Part shown: in pieces, positions 10,127 to 22,969 of the stretch
How positions within the stretch are numbered: position 1 is the first letter of the stretch
Layout of the letters: the number at the start of each line of letters is the position of its first letter
Assembly (NCBI GenBank): GCA_905221605.1
Contig: CAJNDS010002468.1
Span: 62,001 to 126,000, forward strand
DNA length: 64,000 nucleotides
DNA from: Symbiodinium natans
Taxonomy: Eukaryota; Sar; Dinophyceae; Suessiales; Symbiodiniaceae
Reading direction: 5' to 3'
Translations under genes and position numbers: made by a program
Notes under the pieces: generated by a model
The model's database searches: none
What the model was told of the DNA's origin: nothing
The model's input: the letters and a program-made list of their open reading frames with translations, nothing else

Positions 10127-10912
10127 ATCTTCACACTTTTCAGGCAGCCCAGACTTTTCAGACTTTTCAGACTTTTCAGACTTTTCAGACATTTCAGACT
10201 TTTCAGACTTTTCAGACTTTTCAGACTTTTCAGACTTTTCAGACTTTTCAGACTTTTCAGACTTTTCAGACTTTTCAGGCTTTTCAGATATTCCAGAATC
10301 AAACAGATATCTGACAAAAAAATGAAATGTCTGGAAATGTCTGAAATATCTGAAAAGTCTGAAATGTTTGGAATGTCTGAAACATCTGAAAAGTCTGAAA
10401 TGTCTGAAATATCTGAAATGTCTGAAAAGTCTGGGATGACTGGAATGTTTGAAAAGCTTGGAATTTCTGGAATATCTGAAAAGTCTGAAAAGTCTGAAAA
10501 GTCTGAAAAGTCTGAAAAGTCTGAAAAGTCTGAAAAGTCTGAAAAGTCTGAAAAGTCTGAAATGTCTGAAAAGTCTGAAAAGTCTGGAATGTTTGAAATA
10601 TCTGAGAAGTCTGAAATGTCTGGAATGTTTGAAAAGTTTGAGTCTTTTAGGATTCCTGGAAAGTATGGAATCTTGAAAACGTTTGGAATGTCTGAGAAGC
10701 TTGGAATGTCTGAAGAGTTTAGAAATTTTGGAATGCATGGAATGTCTGAAAAGTCTGAAAAGTCTGAAAAGTCTGAAAAGTCTGAAAAGTCTGAAAAGTC
10801 TGAAAAGTCTGAAAAGTCTGAAATGTCTGAAAAGTCTGAAAAGTCTGAAAAGTCTGAAAAGTGTGGAATGTCTGAAATATCTGAAAAGTTTGAAATGTTT
10901 AGGATATCTTAA
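10127..10912. repeat. 9-bp minisatellite in inverted orientation
   Basis: Units of TCTGAAAAG read rightward from about 10,330 to 10,910, with pure runs near 10,470-10,558 and 10,749-10,818. The same unit reads leftward as CTTTTCAGA at 10,135-10,285. A spacer of about 45 bp separates the arms, so a large hairpin is possible. Because the unit is 9 bp, all frames repeat every three codons, which produces long frames on both strands (SEK, LKS, FRL). These are not supported as genes. Degenerate units (TCTGGAATG) continue to about 11,090. Confidence 0.9.
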
Positions 10913-11090
10913 AAGTTTGGAAATCTTGGCATGTCTGGAATGTTGGAAACGTCCGGAATATCGGAAACGTTTGGAATGTCTGGAAAGTTTGGAAATTCTG
11001 GAATGTCTGGAAAGTCTGGAATGTTTGACACGTCTGGAATGTCTGAAAAGTTGAGAATGTCTGGAACATCTGAAACATCTAAGATGTCTT

Positions 11091-11206
11091 GAATATATAG
11101 AGCGTCTGGAAGGGTTGGTATGCTAGGAATATATTCAAAACGAGCTAAAATATATAGAGCGGCTGGAAGGGTTGGTATGCTAGAAATAAATTCAAAACGA
11201 GCTAAC
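11091..11206. repeat. Tandem duplication of a ~60-bp unit
   Basis: Two adjacent copies contain TATAGAGC, TGGAAGGGTTGGTATGCTAG and TTCAAAACGAGCTAA blocks with a few substitutions. It lies at the outer edge of the degenerate minisatellite. Confidence 0.75.
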
Positions 11207-14200
11207 ATGATAAATTTGAACGAAGGCCTAGTGGATCACAGGAGGCCCTGTTACCATATATATATATATGTGTGTGTGTGTGTGTCTTTTGGATTAAGTT
11301 TTGGCCATTTGAAATGCTGGAGGCTTGACATTGCATTGCCTTAAAGCCGACAAAACCCTGCAAAATCTAGATGTGCCATCTCGTTTCGGCGCACGGTTTT
11401 GGTCGTGAGCCATCGTCATGTTTGGCATCGTGCCGCATATGCTGGCTCTGCTCTATTTGTCTTGAGGTTCTGGGTCGATTGAGTGAGCTAGCCTGGCCAT
11501 AGGCTTGAAGAAGTGGAGAACCTCCAAAGCCTTGAGCCCTCGCAGACCCAAAGGCCCAAAATCCAAAGGTCATTCGTGCATCTTGCAGGCACACGTTGAA
11601 CCCACACAAAACAACTCAGCATGACTGTCACCAGCGCATTGCCGTATAACCACAACTACAAAAAGTATATACACCGCTCCAGTACACTACGCTGCACTCA
11701 AGGTTTTCCGGACGTTTTCTGCACGCGGCTCAGGCTTTGTGGGGCTCGCGGAAGCCGCAACGGCGGCTTAGAGAAGCTGTACATCTTGCGCTCAGGAAAT
11801 GCGACAACTTTGAGACGAAACCCTCTACCAAGAACCCTGCCAAAAACTGTTTAAACCCTCTACGCCCTGAGCCCCGAAATCATCAACCCTCAACAGCGCC
11901 ACAGGATTCGCCTCTGAGGCCTTGGGCCCTGCGAGGTGGCACTTGAAGAGGAGAGAGTTTCGTCTCCTGTGGCCCTTTAGAGATGAGGGTTCACTCATAT
12001 GTGACCATGTGTGTTGTGCAGCCTTCTTCTGACCCCAAAGCTTGAATTCCGCACACCGGGTGCTATTGTCGTGGAGGATATCCAGCTGCACCAACATCAG
12101 CTTTCGTAGCACAACTCACCGGCCTCACCTAGGGGCTGCAGTCGTGAGGCAAGCTTGGCCAGCTGTAGCACGCCTGGGAATGCGACGTCTGTTGGGAGCT
12201 TTGAAGAGGGCTTTAGGATGCTCTCGATTTGGGGCTCGTCGCCGAGGCTTCAGGAAAAATTTCGGCATGCGTCTGGCGATATTCAGGTGAGATGCTGTAA
12301 CCTGGCCATTGAAAACAATACGCCAATTACTACCTGCACTCGCTCAGCAATGCAATCCAGAATAGGACGGGATTCAGCCATGTGTGTCGTGGTATGGTAG
12401 CCACATACATGCTGCACTTTGCTCCGCCATCGGTGTCCGGCGGTTTCCCCAGTGCGGGCAGGCAAACAAGTAACCACGCGACGCACACGATTACTTTTAG
12501 GATTTAGCCGCACTGGCCGCCCAAAGCCCCAAACCTTCAACCCTGGACAAAGTTAAGCATTTTCTGCGACGCCTTGGGCCCCCGAAGCTGGGTTCCTGGA
12601 CGCGGCACGGACATCCGCGCGGACGAATCCAGGCCCAAGTCATAGGCAAGCTCGATGTCCTGTAGCTTTGCGCTGCGAAGCCCGAAAAACTCCGAAACCC
12701 TGAACTCGCGGAACTTGAAGCCCAGGTTCCCTCAAAACCATTCAGTCGCCTATTGTGGTCTTGTATCTGCATAGGTCTGCCGCTCGTGCAGGACGGCCTA
12801 GACCTACCGCAAAAACCTCTAGTGAAGGTAGAACCCCAGCCTAAGCCCTAAACTGAGTCCTTAAATGCAAGTCGCTGGGTACTTGGGTCGCTCTGCACGG
12901 CCATGCTGACGGCACCCCGAACCCTCATGCAGAACGCAGAAACTCTGAACGTAGCTCGGTTCAACCATGCCCTTGCTGGGCAAGTCCAGTGCACTGAGGT
13001 TGGCACGTACCCTTCCTTGTCCTCTTCCTCTTCGGCTCCGTGGATCACGCCTGCGCGCACGACCCACTTCGAGCAAGCTTTGCTTCAAAGCCCCTTTATG
13101 GAGAAAGGGCCGACACGAGACTCCAGCCTGTACACAGGCTTGCGCAGATGATGGGCAACGAGGCGCGAAACGGGCGATCAAACAATGGTTACACACGTTC
13201 AGGTTTTGGAGCATGATGCCCTGTGCCGTAGCGGTTGGCTGCGCTTTTTGTTACATCGGACGCTTTCTTTGGCTACGCGGCCAAAGCCACAACACCTGCA
13301 AGCCCTCCCTCATCAACATCCCGGAATCAACCACGTGCCCCCAGCCCTAGAACGGCTTTAAGCCCCAAAAGGGCTTGAAGGCCCTGAGAAGCCCTAAGAC
13401 ACTGGGCTTGGGGCACTGGGAGCTTGAGCAGCTGGAGCTGGAAGGCTGGTTGCCCTCGGCCTCGTGCAAGCCAAGGGGCTTCAAGCATTCAGTTTAGGGC
13501 TTCAGGTTCGAGAATGAAGGGCCGTGTCTTTTCAGAAATATATTGAGATCGCCAAGACTTGGGTGCATGTGAAATTCTTCGGGTGCGCTAGGCTTGGGGA
13601 AGCGCCTGAAGTGGTACCTAGAATGTACCGCTGAGTGTCACGGCATGTGTCCCCAAATGCTCGAGACTCGAACCCCGTCTGCACGACTCCAAGGAGCCTC
13701 ATGCCCGACAGATCCCTACAGTGCTCAAGTAGCAGCACCCAGCTTGCGCGATCCGGTCGGCCTCGCCATGCAAACGGCATAGTTCGGCTTCCTGTCAGAA
13801 GCAACACTCAGGCTCAGAGACAACCTGGCAGCAGACTTGGAGGTTGATAGTTGACAGCTCTGTCCTGGGCAAGCATTGCAAAGAGCTCCTGGCGAAGGGT
13901 GCCCATTCGCACCTGGCTCCATTGCAAGAACGACCTGCTGGACTCCTGGAATCTCCTGGGACGCAGACCTGCAGAGCTGTTCGCTGGGCGCGGAGCTCGG
14001 AAAGTTGGACCTGTGCGGCTCGGCGCTTCAGTTCCATAGGGTTTCGGCTTTAAGGGTTTAGGGCTAAGGCGGCTAAGCTCTCGAAGTTCGAGGCCGTGCT
14101 GTGTTTAAGCCGGAGGCTGGGGATTACGTGTGAAGGTTAGCTGGGTCTAGGGCTCCACTTTCCGAGTAGTCTCGAAAGACGATGCCGCAGGCTCCCCTTT

Positions 14201-14754
14201 GATGCAGGCCTCCAGCACCTCGAACCTACCGCAAATTTCACATGCTTCGGACCCCTGGCTGTAGCAAGTGACTCAGAACCCCAACGCCTACTCAGTGGAA
14301 TCATGGCCCATGCCCTGGCATTAGTTGGAAGGAACCCTCACTGCCATCTTGTGGTTGGATCAAGCCTTCTCCTCCTTCTTGGGCGAGGTGGATGCCGCCT
14401 GCTCCACACGATATGCTGCACTGCTGCACACTCTAGGGCAAAGCACGATCGCATGATTTTCGTACTTCCTGTCCTTTTCAAATCGGTGGATGCAAGTGAA
14501 TTGAAAACAGAGGTGCCAAAATGCACCAAAATGCAACCGCCAGGCGTGAAAGCGCCCAAGCTGAAGCCAAGGAACCTCTCGGAGCAGGTCGCGTGCGAGC
14601 ACAAAGGGAAGCTGGAGGCCGACGTTTCTGGCGAAGGTGGCCAGCTGCGTCTCAGCAACGGCAGACGGAAGGCAGCACGCATCCAAGGCAGCGCGCATCC
14701 AAGGCAGGGCTTTCAACCCCACATACGCAACTGTTCTCCCGCATCTGGTCCCTA

Positions 14755-14836
14755 AACCCTTAACCCTAAACCCTAAACCCTAAACCCTAAACCCTAAACC
14801 CTAAACCCTAAACCCTAAACCCTAAACCCTAAACCC
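14755..14836 (-). repeat. Interstitial CCCTAAA array
   Basis: About 11 units on the plus strand as CCCTAAA. The equivalent place in copy 2 (29,333-29,370) has only about five units, so length differs between duplicates. Confidence 0.9.
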
Positions 14837-16449
14837 CATAACTTACAATAGATGAAGGCGAGCAGCTGCGTTCGGCGTCGCGTTGTAGCGCTCGTGGTAG
14901 CGCACCAGGGCTTCCTGCCGTCAACTCTCTTCCCTACACCCTCAACACCACCTGAGAGCCTTGTAAGAGCATGAAATGAACCCTAAACCCTAAACCCTAG
15001 ACCCTAGACCCTAAACCCTAACATTTCTAAACGTCTGAAAATAATTATGAGCTGTGGCAAAGAAATCGAGGCTCCTTGAATCGCTCCTCGGGACTTGCCC
15101 CAGCCTCGCACTGATCCGGTTTAGGGTTTAGGGTTGTTTAGGGTTTAGGGTGTAGGGCTTAGGGTTTAGGAGTTTTTGTTGTCCGGGGCGTAGCCTGAAT
15201 CACTGCCCTTAATGGGTGCTTCGTCCCTGAAATGCCCGGCCAGATCACCGACTCTGCCTCGAAACTTCGCGAGCGCAAAGGACCAAAAACACAAACTTGG
15301 CCAACGACTTGGCCAACCTGCACCATCGACTTGTAGGTTCGTGCCTCGAGAACCAGCACTCCAACACCCGGCATGATTTTCGATGAATCTCACGCGTTGA
15401 CTTCGCTTCTTGGTAACGCCGTGTTTTCAAAGACTTGCAGAACAATACTCCTTGGGAGATTGCATCTTTTGCTGTTGCACGTGAGGAATACCACAGGGGG
15501 AAATATTTACGTCCATCCTCTTCTTTGTTCTGCCATCGCTGGAAAGACCGAAGGTGGCCCTCGGGGCCAACCCTCCCCCGTCCCTCTTGTGTAGTAGAAG
15601 CGGGGCCCTCAATGCACAATGGCTCCACGCACTCCACCCTGCGTGCACTATCGCATGCACGTACCGTGCTCAAACGTACTTCCCTGCCCAGCGCACTCGC
15701 TCAGCCACCTGCTCCCTCACTGCGCGCCGCTTGCGCAGCTGCAGCCACTCGATGATTCGATGAACGCACTCAACGAGCACTCACTCACTCACGCCCTCGC
15801 TCCCTCACTGGCTTCACTCACTCACACACTCGCTCGCGCACTCACTCTCTCGCTCAATCGCTCGCTGAACGCACTCAGTTGCTAGCTCCCACACTGGACT
15901 AAGCACATGGCTGAGTCGGCCACCCGACGGCGTGCCTGCATGCTGACTTGGCACGATTTGCAAACGTCAAACGCCCAAATATGCCCAAACTCCAAACCCC
16001 TTTCTCGGGCCTTCAGCTTGCGCTGGTAGGCTTCTTTGCGGCCCTCCTTGTGGCAGCAGACTTGGGAAGGACTTGGGAAGGACCACAGATTGGGGCTTCG
16101 GGTTTGCTGAGCTCCGAACGAGCAGGCCGTCAAGGAGGCCCCAGAGGCCCCAGCAGCCTCTGAAGCAGGCCTGGCAAGGCAATGATACGCGATGCGCACG
16201 TGAGGTGATGATTCCGGGTTCTGCACAACCGCTGACCTAAACCCTAAGTCCTAGCCTCTAAACCCAGGGCAGTGTGCAGTGATGCGTCTCTGCTTCAGCA
16301 CTCTGCGCTCGACATTCGCACGGCAGCGCTACAAAACAAAAACCACGTGTGCAGAGGGTGGCCTGGATCGTCATGATGCTGCAGCGGCCCGGGGAAAAAG
16401 TCGACCGTCTTACTGGGGGAGACATGAAGCCCCGATGAGCGCAGAGGAT

Positions 16450-16562
16450 CAGGGTTTAGGGTTTAGGGTTTAGGGTTTAGGGTTTAGGGTTTAGGGTTTA
16501 GGGTTTAGGGTTTAGGGTTTAGGGTTTAGGGTTTAGGGTTTAGGGTTTAGGGTTTAGGGTTT
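16450..16562 (+). repeat. Interstitial TTTAGGG array
   Basis: About 16 perfect units. The copy 2 counterpart at 31,337-31,450 is similar in length but scrambled by variant units, which suggests one copy was rehomogenised or replaced. Confidence 0.9.
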
Positions 16563-18417
16563 ATGGACTGGGTTTACGGTGATCCCTAGGAGGAGAACCA
16601 ACAACATCAGACACACACTGTGGGACCTCGCAGCAGAACCGAAATGGCTCATGACACAGCGTCGGCATTGTCAACAAGCCCGTGCGTTGCCTGCGGCATA
16701 TCGTCTTGCATTGCAGCGTTGATCATTTGGCGACCTCTTCGCCCCAAGGAAACGCAGTTTCGGTTAACTTCCTAAAAAGCTTCCCGGCAACGATTTGCCT
16801 TGCCACAAAAAAAGGTCAACTTTCCGTGTTGCATGTAGTTCGACCTATTTGTTTGAAAAACGATCAAGCTCTTCATTTTCCTGTTGTAGCCGGTGAACGG
16901 TGACACAGGTTAACGAACATTCTGACAAGAACGCCCTGTTCAGTCTGTAACTCCACTCTGTCTTCAAAGAGCCAAAGACACCAGAATTTCAACCAACTTC
17001 ATGTCGCAGGCGCTCCATGCCCTCCGCACAGCATCTGCTTCTTTTGACTCATTTGCCTACCCCATTTCAGGCGAGACATGTCCCCACCACTGAAACATTT
17101 GCTTCAAGAGTCATCTGATTCTGACTCATGCCGATCATTCTGCGGAGCTGTGGTGAGACTTTAGCACTAGTAGTGCTGGGATGTGTGTGTGTGTGTGTGC
17201 GCGCTTCTGTGTGTCTGTGTGTGCGTTTGCGTGTGTGTCTCTGTGTGTGCGCGCGCTCAAAGGTTCGAGTGGTCCGTGCCGCTACTTATAACACCACCTG
17301 AGCAGCTCCACAGTGCTCTATGTGTCATCGCGGATCACATAAGCACCTGGGCGAGAAGGAAAAGGCAAGTGTAGGGTTCATCATGGACTTCTTAAGCATA
17401 GAGTTCGCAGTTCCTACACGAACAACATCCAGGGCTCAAAAAACAGATATCGACATGATCTTGTACTTTGGCCTGCGAGGCGCCCCAGGCAATGACCCAG
17501 CAGCCACCCGAGCGGCTGAAGGCATGTGCCTGCACTGCAAACCCTGAACGCCCTTGCAGCTTTGCGCCTGCACCCCGGAGCCTGCTGGGGCGGCCGCCAC
17601 CCTCAAGCCGCGAACTGCGGAGCCCTGATGCGAATTGGGGGGGTTGGGGGGTTGGGGGTTTCGGTTTTGGTGGATGTCGAAGCTATGAGCAGCAAAGATA
17701 TGTAGCGACTCTATACCAACTTGACATCGATCATCCTAGTACGCCGCGCATGTCCTGGTGCTTCTGCACCTGCCGTACTGCTGTGCGATGTGTAACATGG
17801 ACATGATGAATCAATGAAGGAGGGATGTTGTGAATGTTAATGGATACGCGCTCACAGGACAACGTTGTGATGGCAGGCCTCGAAAGACAATGGCCCCTTC
17901 AACATATTGGGCACGTGCGAACGCAGGAGTGCGAGAGGCTGCCCGATGCATCAATCTCTGCCCTGGCAGCTTATGTCCAACGTGCGCCTGACACGTGGCA
18001 GACTGCGGCAGATTTCGATTTGCATCGCCCTAGCTGTGCAGCTTGCGCATCCCCATCGATTTGTCTTGCTTTGCAGTCTTGCTCATCATTTCCAGTGTGC
18101 GGAGAAAGCTGTCGACTGCATGGTGCGCTTGCCATAATTCTCACTGTTCTAGTGCCCTCTACTGGTATCGCTTAAGCTAAGTCAAGCCTCATGAGTTGAC
18201 CGACTAGAACTTACAAACCCTAAACCCTAAACCCCAAACCCCAAACCCCAAACCCTAAACCCAAACCAAACCCCAAACCCCAAACCCCAAACCCGAAACC
18301 CTGTTGCAAACTGCGCCTGGATCGGCGTCGCAGGAACCTGGAGGCGCAGTGCGGGGCGAAGGTCTGGGAGCGACTGCCAATTGTCCTGCCTTGTGTGAGA
18401 AAAACTACCAGATATAC

Positions 18418-18515
18418 AAAAAAAAAAAAATATATATATATATATATGTATCCATATATATATATATATCTCTGTATATATACACAGTACACAGATATAT
18501 ATATATATATATATA
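18418..18515. repeat. Poly-A followed by TA microsatellite
   Basis: An A run of about a dozen bases grades into alternating TA with a few interruptions. Confidence 0.85.
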
Positions 18516-19749
18516 CTTATAAATAATACCTCTGTGGCTGGGACCTGTAAGGTCCATTTTTGGGTAACGACTGTTGTCTACAAGGATACTTTGCCTAATA
18601 CAAACTTGAGAAGAGGCCCACGAAAGCTAGAGGCAGAACATGGGGCAGGTCTGGGAGAAAAAACTCGCAGGCCAGAGGCGGGGTATGGGATGAGCTCGGG
18701 ATGTCTTCAGCTGGCTGAGCCGTGTCAAAGTTTTCATCGCCGGGAGGGTGGTGAGGATGATGCTGATGAAGCCGATGTGTGAACGGGACCGTTGTCTCAA
18801 GTGGCCTGCGGACCAACATGCATTACATGTATTACATGCATAACATGACTCGTTACCCGTTGTGAGCAAGATGCCCCTTCGACACCTCCGCGCGCACACA
18901 CCCTGCAGAAGCGGGGACCACAAAGCCGTGTCAAGGTTTTCATTGCCGATTTCGAACAGATGCCTCTGCGCGCATGCCGGCCTTAAGGGGGGGGACCATA
19001 GGGTGGCCCCCCCCCCTCTGCTCGATCACGCGAGCAGGGGTGTGGCTGGCCCCCCTCCCCCCCACCCCCCACCTTCTCTATGGATTTAGGACCTGATAAG
19101 GGGTCGAATCCGAGAGCTAGTTTTCGTGCTTTTCCTATTTACTTACTATGGTTAACCTTGCAAACTTGTCTGCAAGATGTTTTGCTTCATTCGTTGCTTG
19201 CTGATGTACATTGATGTACTCTTAAACTAGTGTGAAAATGGTTCTTGTCGGAAACAGAAAAGCCCGAGTGCGAATCTTAGTTTGTGTGTGGTTCTGCTTG
19301 TTTGGGAACCTGCTTCCCAATGGCTTCCTAGTGCTTAGCACTTCTTTTCATGGTACAGGCTCAGAAACCTCGATTCCATGCCAAGAGACTCGGTGCTCGG
19401 GGCGGTGGAGCAGCAGGTTGTCAGGACCTGCCAGTTTCCAGCACATCAATATGCAGCTCTCAGACTTTGGGGGTGTGGCGCCTTCACATGAAACAGCCGA
19501 TGGGAAGTGAGACACAATATTGTCACAAAGCGGAGGCGAACACTAATCTCATTACTGCGAACGTTGACGGGAAGCTAAAACCGTCACCCTTAAACCATGT
19601 CAGGGCCCCTGCTCAAACTGAGGTGGTAAACCTCTGGGATCCTCTGGGGCATATGTCAGGAGTCCCACACGGAGTCCCACACTACAGTCTTCTAAGGGGC
19701 TGGGGGGGTTGAAGCTGCGGGTTATTGGGGCACCTCCTGAGGCTCGGGG

Positions 19750-20409
19750 TTAAAAGAAAGAAAGTCCGGCGGCCATTCTATGGCATCTATGGCATGGACG
19801 AAAGCACACCGAGCGCCACAGGCTGTAGGTCTGCTGTATATGCGAGCCGGTGCGGCCTCTAGAGCATAGGGGCGGACAAGGGCAGCGAAGCCGGGTACTG
19901 CACGGCTCACCCGAAGTCCATGTGCAGACGCGCGCGCTGCTGAAACATGTTTCTCCACCCTTCATCCCCTGGATTACCCTGATGCACTTCTCAACGGACA
20001 AGCTTCGGACCCTTTTCTTGACGCAGAATTCGCGAATCGCGCGTGAGAAATGATCAAGATTGACCCCGGCAGCTTCAAGCCCAAAGTCACTGAACCGTCC
20101 CAAATTCGGCGGAGCTACTCCCACTGACAAACCGGACCGCCGCATCAGCACGAGCAAAAACTGCACCCTAAGCCCTAAACCCTGCATCAACAAATTCAGC
20201 GTCTTCACACAGTCCTTCCTGCCTCTGTGGGACCCCGACACACTTGGGGCGAAAGGCTTCGATACCTCACCGAGTTCGGGGAGCAAGACTTCGATGCCAC
20301 CCCTTGTTTCCTCTATCCAAACCATTTTTACACCCCAAAACCCAAGCCACCGTCGCCCTCGAGGATCCCCCCAAGCACACGCCCCTAAACCTGGCCGAAA
20401 AGCCCCCAA
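19750..20409 (-). CDS. Possible coding segment, unrecognised
   Basis: A 219-codon minus-strand frame. The middle (about residues 30-165) has balanced composition and could be an exon; the last 55 residues are Cys/Arg-rich and look non-coding. It contains a 21-bp in-frame addition at 20,166-20,186 made of telomere-type sequence flanked by CTGCA. The opposite strand is also open over part of the interval. No family was recognised and no duplicate exists in the window. Confidence 0.25.
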   Translation of the reverse strand: MGAFRPGLGACAWGDPRGRRWLGFWGVKMVWIEETRGGIEVLLPELGEVSKPFAPSVSGSHRGRKDCVKTLNLLMQGLGLRVQFLLVLMRRSGLSVGVAPPNLGRFSDFGLEAAGVNLDHFSRAIREFCVKKRVRSLSVEKCIRVIQGMKGGETCFSSARVCTWTSGEPCSTRLRCPCPPLCSRGRTGSHIQQTYSLWRSVCFRPCHRCHRMAAGLSFF

Positions 20410-22209
20410 AGCCCCGAGTTCAGCTTTTTTTCAACGCAAAGAGCCAAAGCTGTCGGGGGGCAGAGTGCGGCAGCTCCTCGAGACCACCCAAGCCCGCCTC
20501 GGGCGCTGTTGGGGAGATGTTTTTTTTTTCTACATGGTGGTCCTTTTGGGAAGAGGGTTCCTAGTGATACAGTACATGGGCCCCTTGCTGTTGGAAGCCT
20601 GGGGTTTTAAGCTTTGGGGTACGCGGGTGTCAGCACAGCTCCGGAAGACATGCGGTGCGATGCTAAACCACTAAATTCTCAACCCCTGTATACCCAGCCC
20701 CCAAGCCCTAGAGTTGTACAACCCGCGGGGCCCGCGATGGTGCCTGTACTTATTTCCTTTCCGCCCCGCCCCTTATTTCTGGGTCGCCAGACTGCAGCAG
20801 CAACAGAAACCAAAGCTACTCAACCATCCCTTCTAAACCCGAAGTGAAATCACGGCCCTGAACCTCAACTCAAGCACCCTGGCCCCTACAGAAGGGTTCT
20901 GGATGAATCCGAAACCTCTAAACCGCTTTGTCTGCCACGAGGGGCCATCTGGGTTACCGTGCTTCCTGAGCTTCGGGCAGGGGTTGGGGTTCAGGGCTGC
21001 TTTGGGGTAATCTCTTCTTCCTCTAAACCCACCTGATTTTGGATACTCTTTCGCCGGATCCAAGCCTACTTGAGAATTAGGGAGGGGGATCAGAGGTTGA
21101 GGGTTGAAGCGCAAGAGCTCAAGGCGTCTTGGGTTTAGGGCTTGGGTTGGGGTTAGGGTTCAGGTCCGTAAATGCCGGTTTGAAGCGCAAAAGCTCAAGG
21201 CGTCTTGGGTTTAGGGTTGGGGTTGGGTTTAGGGTTCAGGTCCGTAAATGCCGGTTTCCAAAAACTTTCCCCGCTAATTCTGGATACTCTTTCCCCAAGT
21301 TGGCCCTAAATCGGCGGTCCAGAATTACGGGGGAGGGGGGCCTTAGAATTCCGGGGAGTGGATTATAGATCACAAGGCAACCCGCCCCGCCACCCCCCCC
21401 CCTCCCCATCCCAGGGTATCCGCCCCGCAAAAAACCCGCCACATGTTTTGTGGGTCCCCACCCCCCCACTCTGTGGTGTGGTGTGGTCTATGCTACACCA
21501 TAGGGTTTGAGGGTTTAGTTTAAGGGCCTCAGGGTTTCGGGTTTGACTACCCATAGGTGGCACGTTCCCGCACGTGACACGGAACACCATTGCGCTGCGT
21601 ATGTGCCCCAAACACTAGCAGACGTGTGATTTCCCAGCATGGCATGTGAATGGGTGCGAACATGGCCGTTTCCTCCCAGTTTTCTCCCAGTTCAGCGGCG
21701 TGATGTCGGAAACTGGACTTCTCTTTTTCTCTTGTGTGAACACATGTCCCGGGCGCTGGCAACAAAGGTGCGCTGTTTGGCAGCAGTCGCGTCTGAAACG
21801 CGAACACAAGCCCAAAGTTTAGGGTTGAGAGAGTTGGGTGTAGGGCTCGCAAGGAGGACGCTATCTTTTTTCCGGCAGAAACCCAAGGACCACTCACGAC
21901 CCACCCCCGAAACCAACCGAAGCCCAAACCTTCAAAATCCTGAAACTTACACTCCCCCACTCTCCCCCGCCCCTCCCCCAAACAAAAACAAACCAAGCCC
22001 GCGCCACTCTCCAACTACCCCCTCCCCCCTGCCCCCGCTCCCCGTCCGTGGTTTGCATGGTGTGGTGTGGTGCGGTGCGGTGTGCTTTGTTACACCATGT
22101 GTGGCTTAGGGTTTTACAATGCTATTGCAGGGTTTTCGGGGGTCACGCCTAGACACCAGAGGGGGGGGCGCGGCCCGGGGGTGACGGGATCATATATGGG
22201 TTGGTAGCT

Positions 22210-22213
<4 letters not shown>

Positions 22214-22282
<69 letters not shown>
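22214..22282. repeat. CA microsatellite, ~34 units
   Basis: An uninterrupted AC run, sharply bounded. Confidence 0.95.
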
Positions 22283-22285
<3 letters not shown>

Positions 22286-22969
22286 GTGCCGGCTTCTTTA
22301 AGTGCGTCTCCTCTGACATGAAACCATTGCTTGGCCTTTCGTAGTGTTGCGCAAATCTAAGACACTCCGGCAACGCTGAACTCCGAAATCCGAAAACCAA
22401 GCTCTTGCTGCACACTGCAAGGTCTTGCACACCAGAAACCGAGCCCCAAAAACACTGTAGGGAAAACTGCAGTCGAAAGTCACCACGGAGTTCCCATATG
22501 TCAATGTAGCCGAAAAGGCTGCGAAGCGGGCGGGAACATGGAGAACCTTTGTGAATCTCAACTGAGCTGGCATCGAAAAACAAGCGCAGCGCGTCCCCAT
22601 GGCTGTGCACCCCTACCTCACCTGGCTTCGTTTTTCTGCTTCTTGTGTTTTCAGCTCCGGTACGGTTCAAGATATGTGAAACAATGTAAAGGCTGCTTGG
22701 AGTCAAACCCTTGGTGAAGGTGTTTGAGTTCTTGTCTTGGTGGAACTGCGGGTTGGTGTATGGCCTGGCCTGTGGCTCTCTTCCCGTTTCCTTCCACGTT
22801 GCCCTTGTTGAGTTTTTGCCAAGGCGAACCTGCACATGGCAAGGCATCATCATCTGGAACCATCAGCCCCGGTTCGGCGTTCGACTGTTCCAAGGTCCGA
22901 TACATTCGAGGAGCTATGGGAGCCTGCTTAGACTGTTCAGACCATCCAAACCCGGACCATCGTCTGTAA

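Larger units (their letters stand above)
11375..16770. repeat. Segmental duplication copy 1, first part
   Basis: Closely matches 26,281-31,650 over its whole length, with scattered substitutions and indels. One 160-bp stretch (about 11,434-11,595) is missing from copy 2. No confident gene is inside. A plus-strand frame at 14,303-14,755 is partly conserved in copy 2, but there a 5-bp deletion near 29,041 shifts it, which argues against constraint. Low-complexity CACTCACTCG sequence lies at 15,700-15,885. Telomere-type blocks occur at 14,755-14,836, 14,980-15,022, 15,118-15,172 and 16,450-16,562; several differ in length or presence from copy 2. Confidence 0.8.
16771..22969. other. 6.2-kb segment present only in duplication copy 1
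   Basis: Flanking sequence on both sides is contiguous in copy 2 (junction near 31,650), so this block is either inserted here or deleted there. It holds a TG microsatellite (17,181-17,260), degenerate CCCCAAA/CCCTAAA sequence (18,217-18,300), an A/TA tract (18,418-18,515), a C-rich tract near 19,000, mixed telomere-type variants (21,120-21,240) and a CA microsatellite (22,214-22,282). The only protein-like frame is at 19,895-20,409 on the minus strand. No terminal repeats or target duplications identify it as a known element. Confidence 0.6.

Noticed and set aside
10067-11054. Long frames of SEK, LKS and FRL repeats on both strands as genes
   Set aside because: They follow automatically from a 9-bp tandem unit without stops in most frames; no start context, domain or conserved copy supports translation.
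14303-14755. 150-codon plus-strand frame as a gene
   Set aside because: Its counterpart in the other duplicate is frameshifted by a 5-bp deletion and the strand choice is ambiguous.
15619-15885. Ser/Leu/His-rich frame
   Set aside because: Mostly translation of CACTCACTCG low-complexity sequence.
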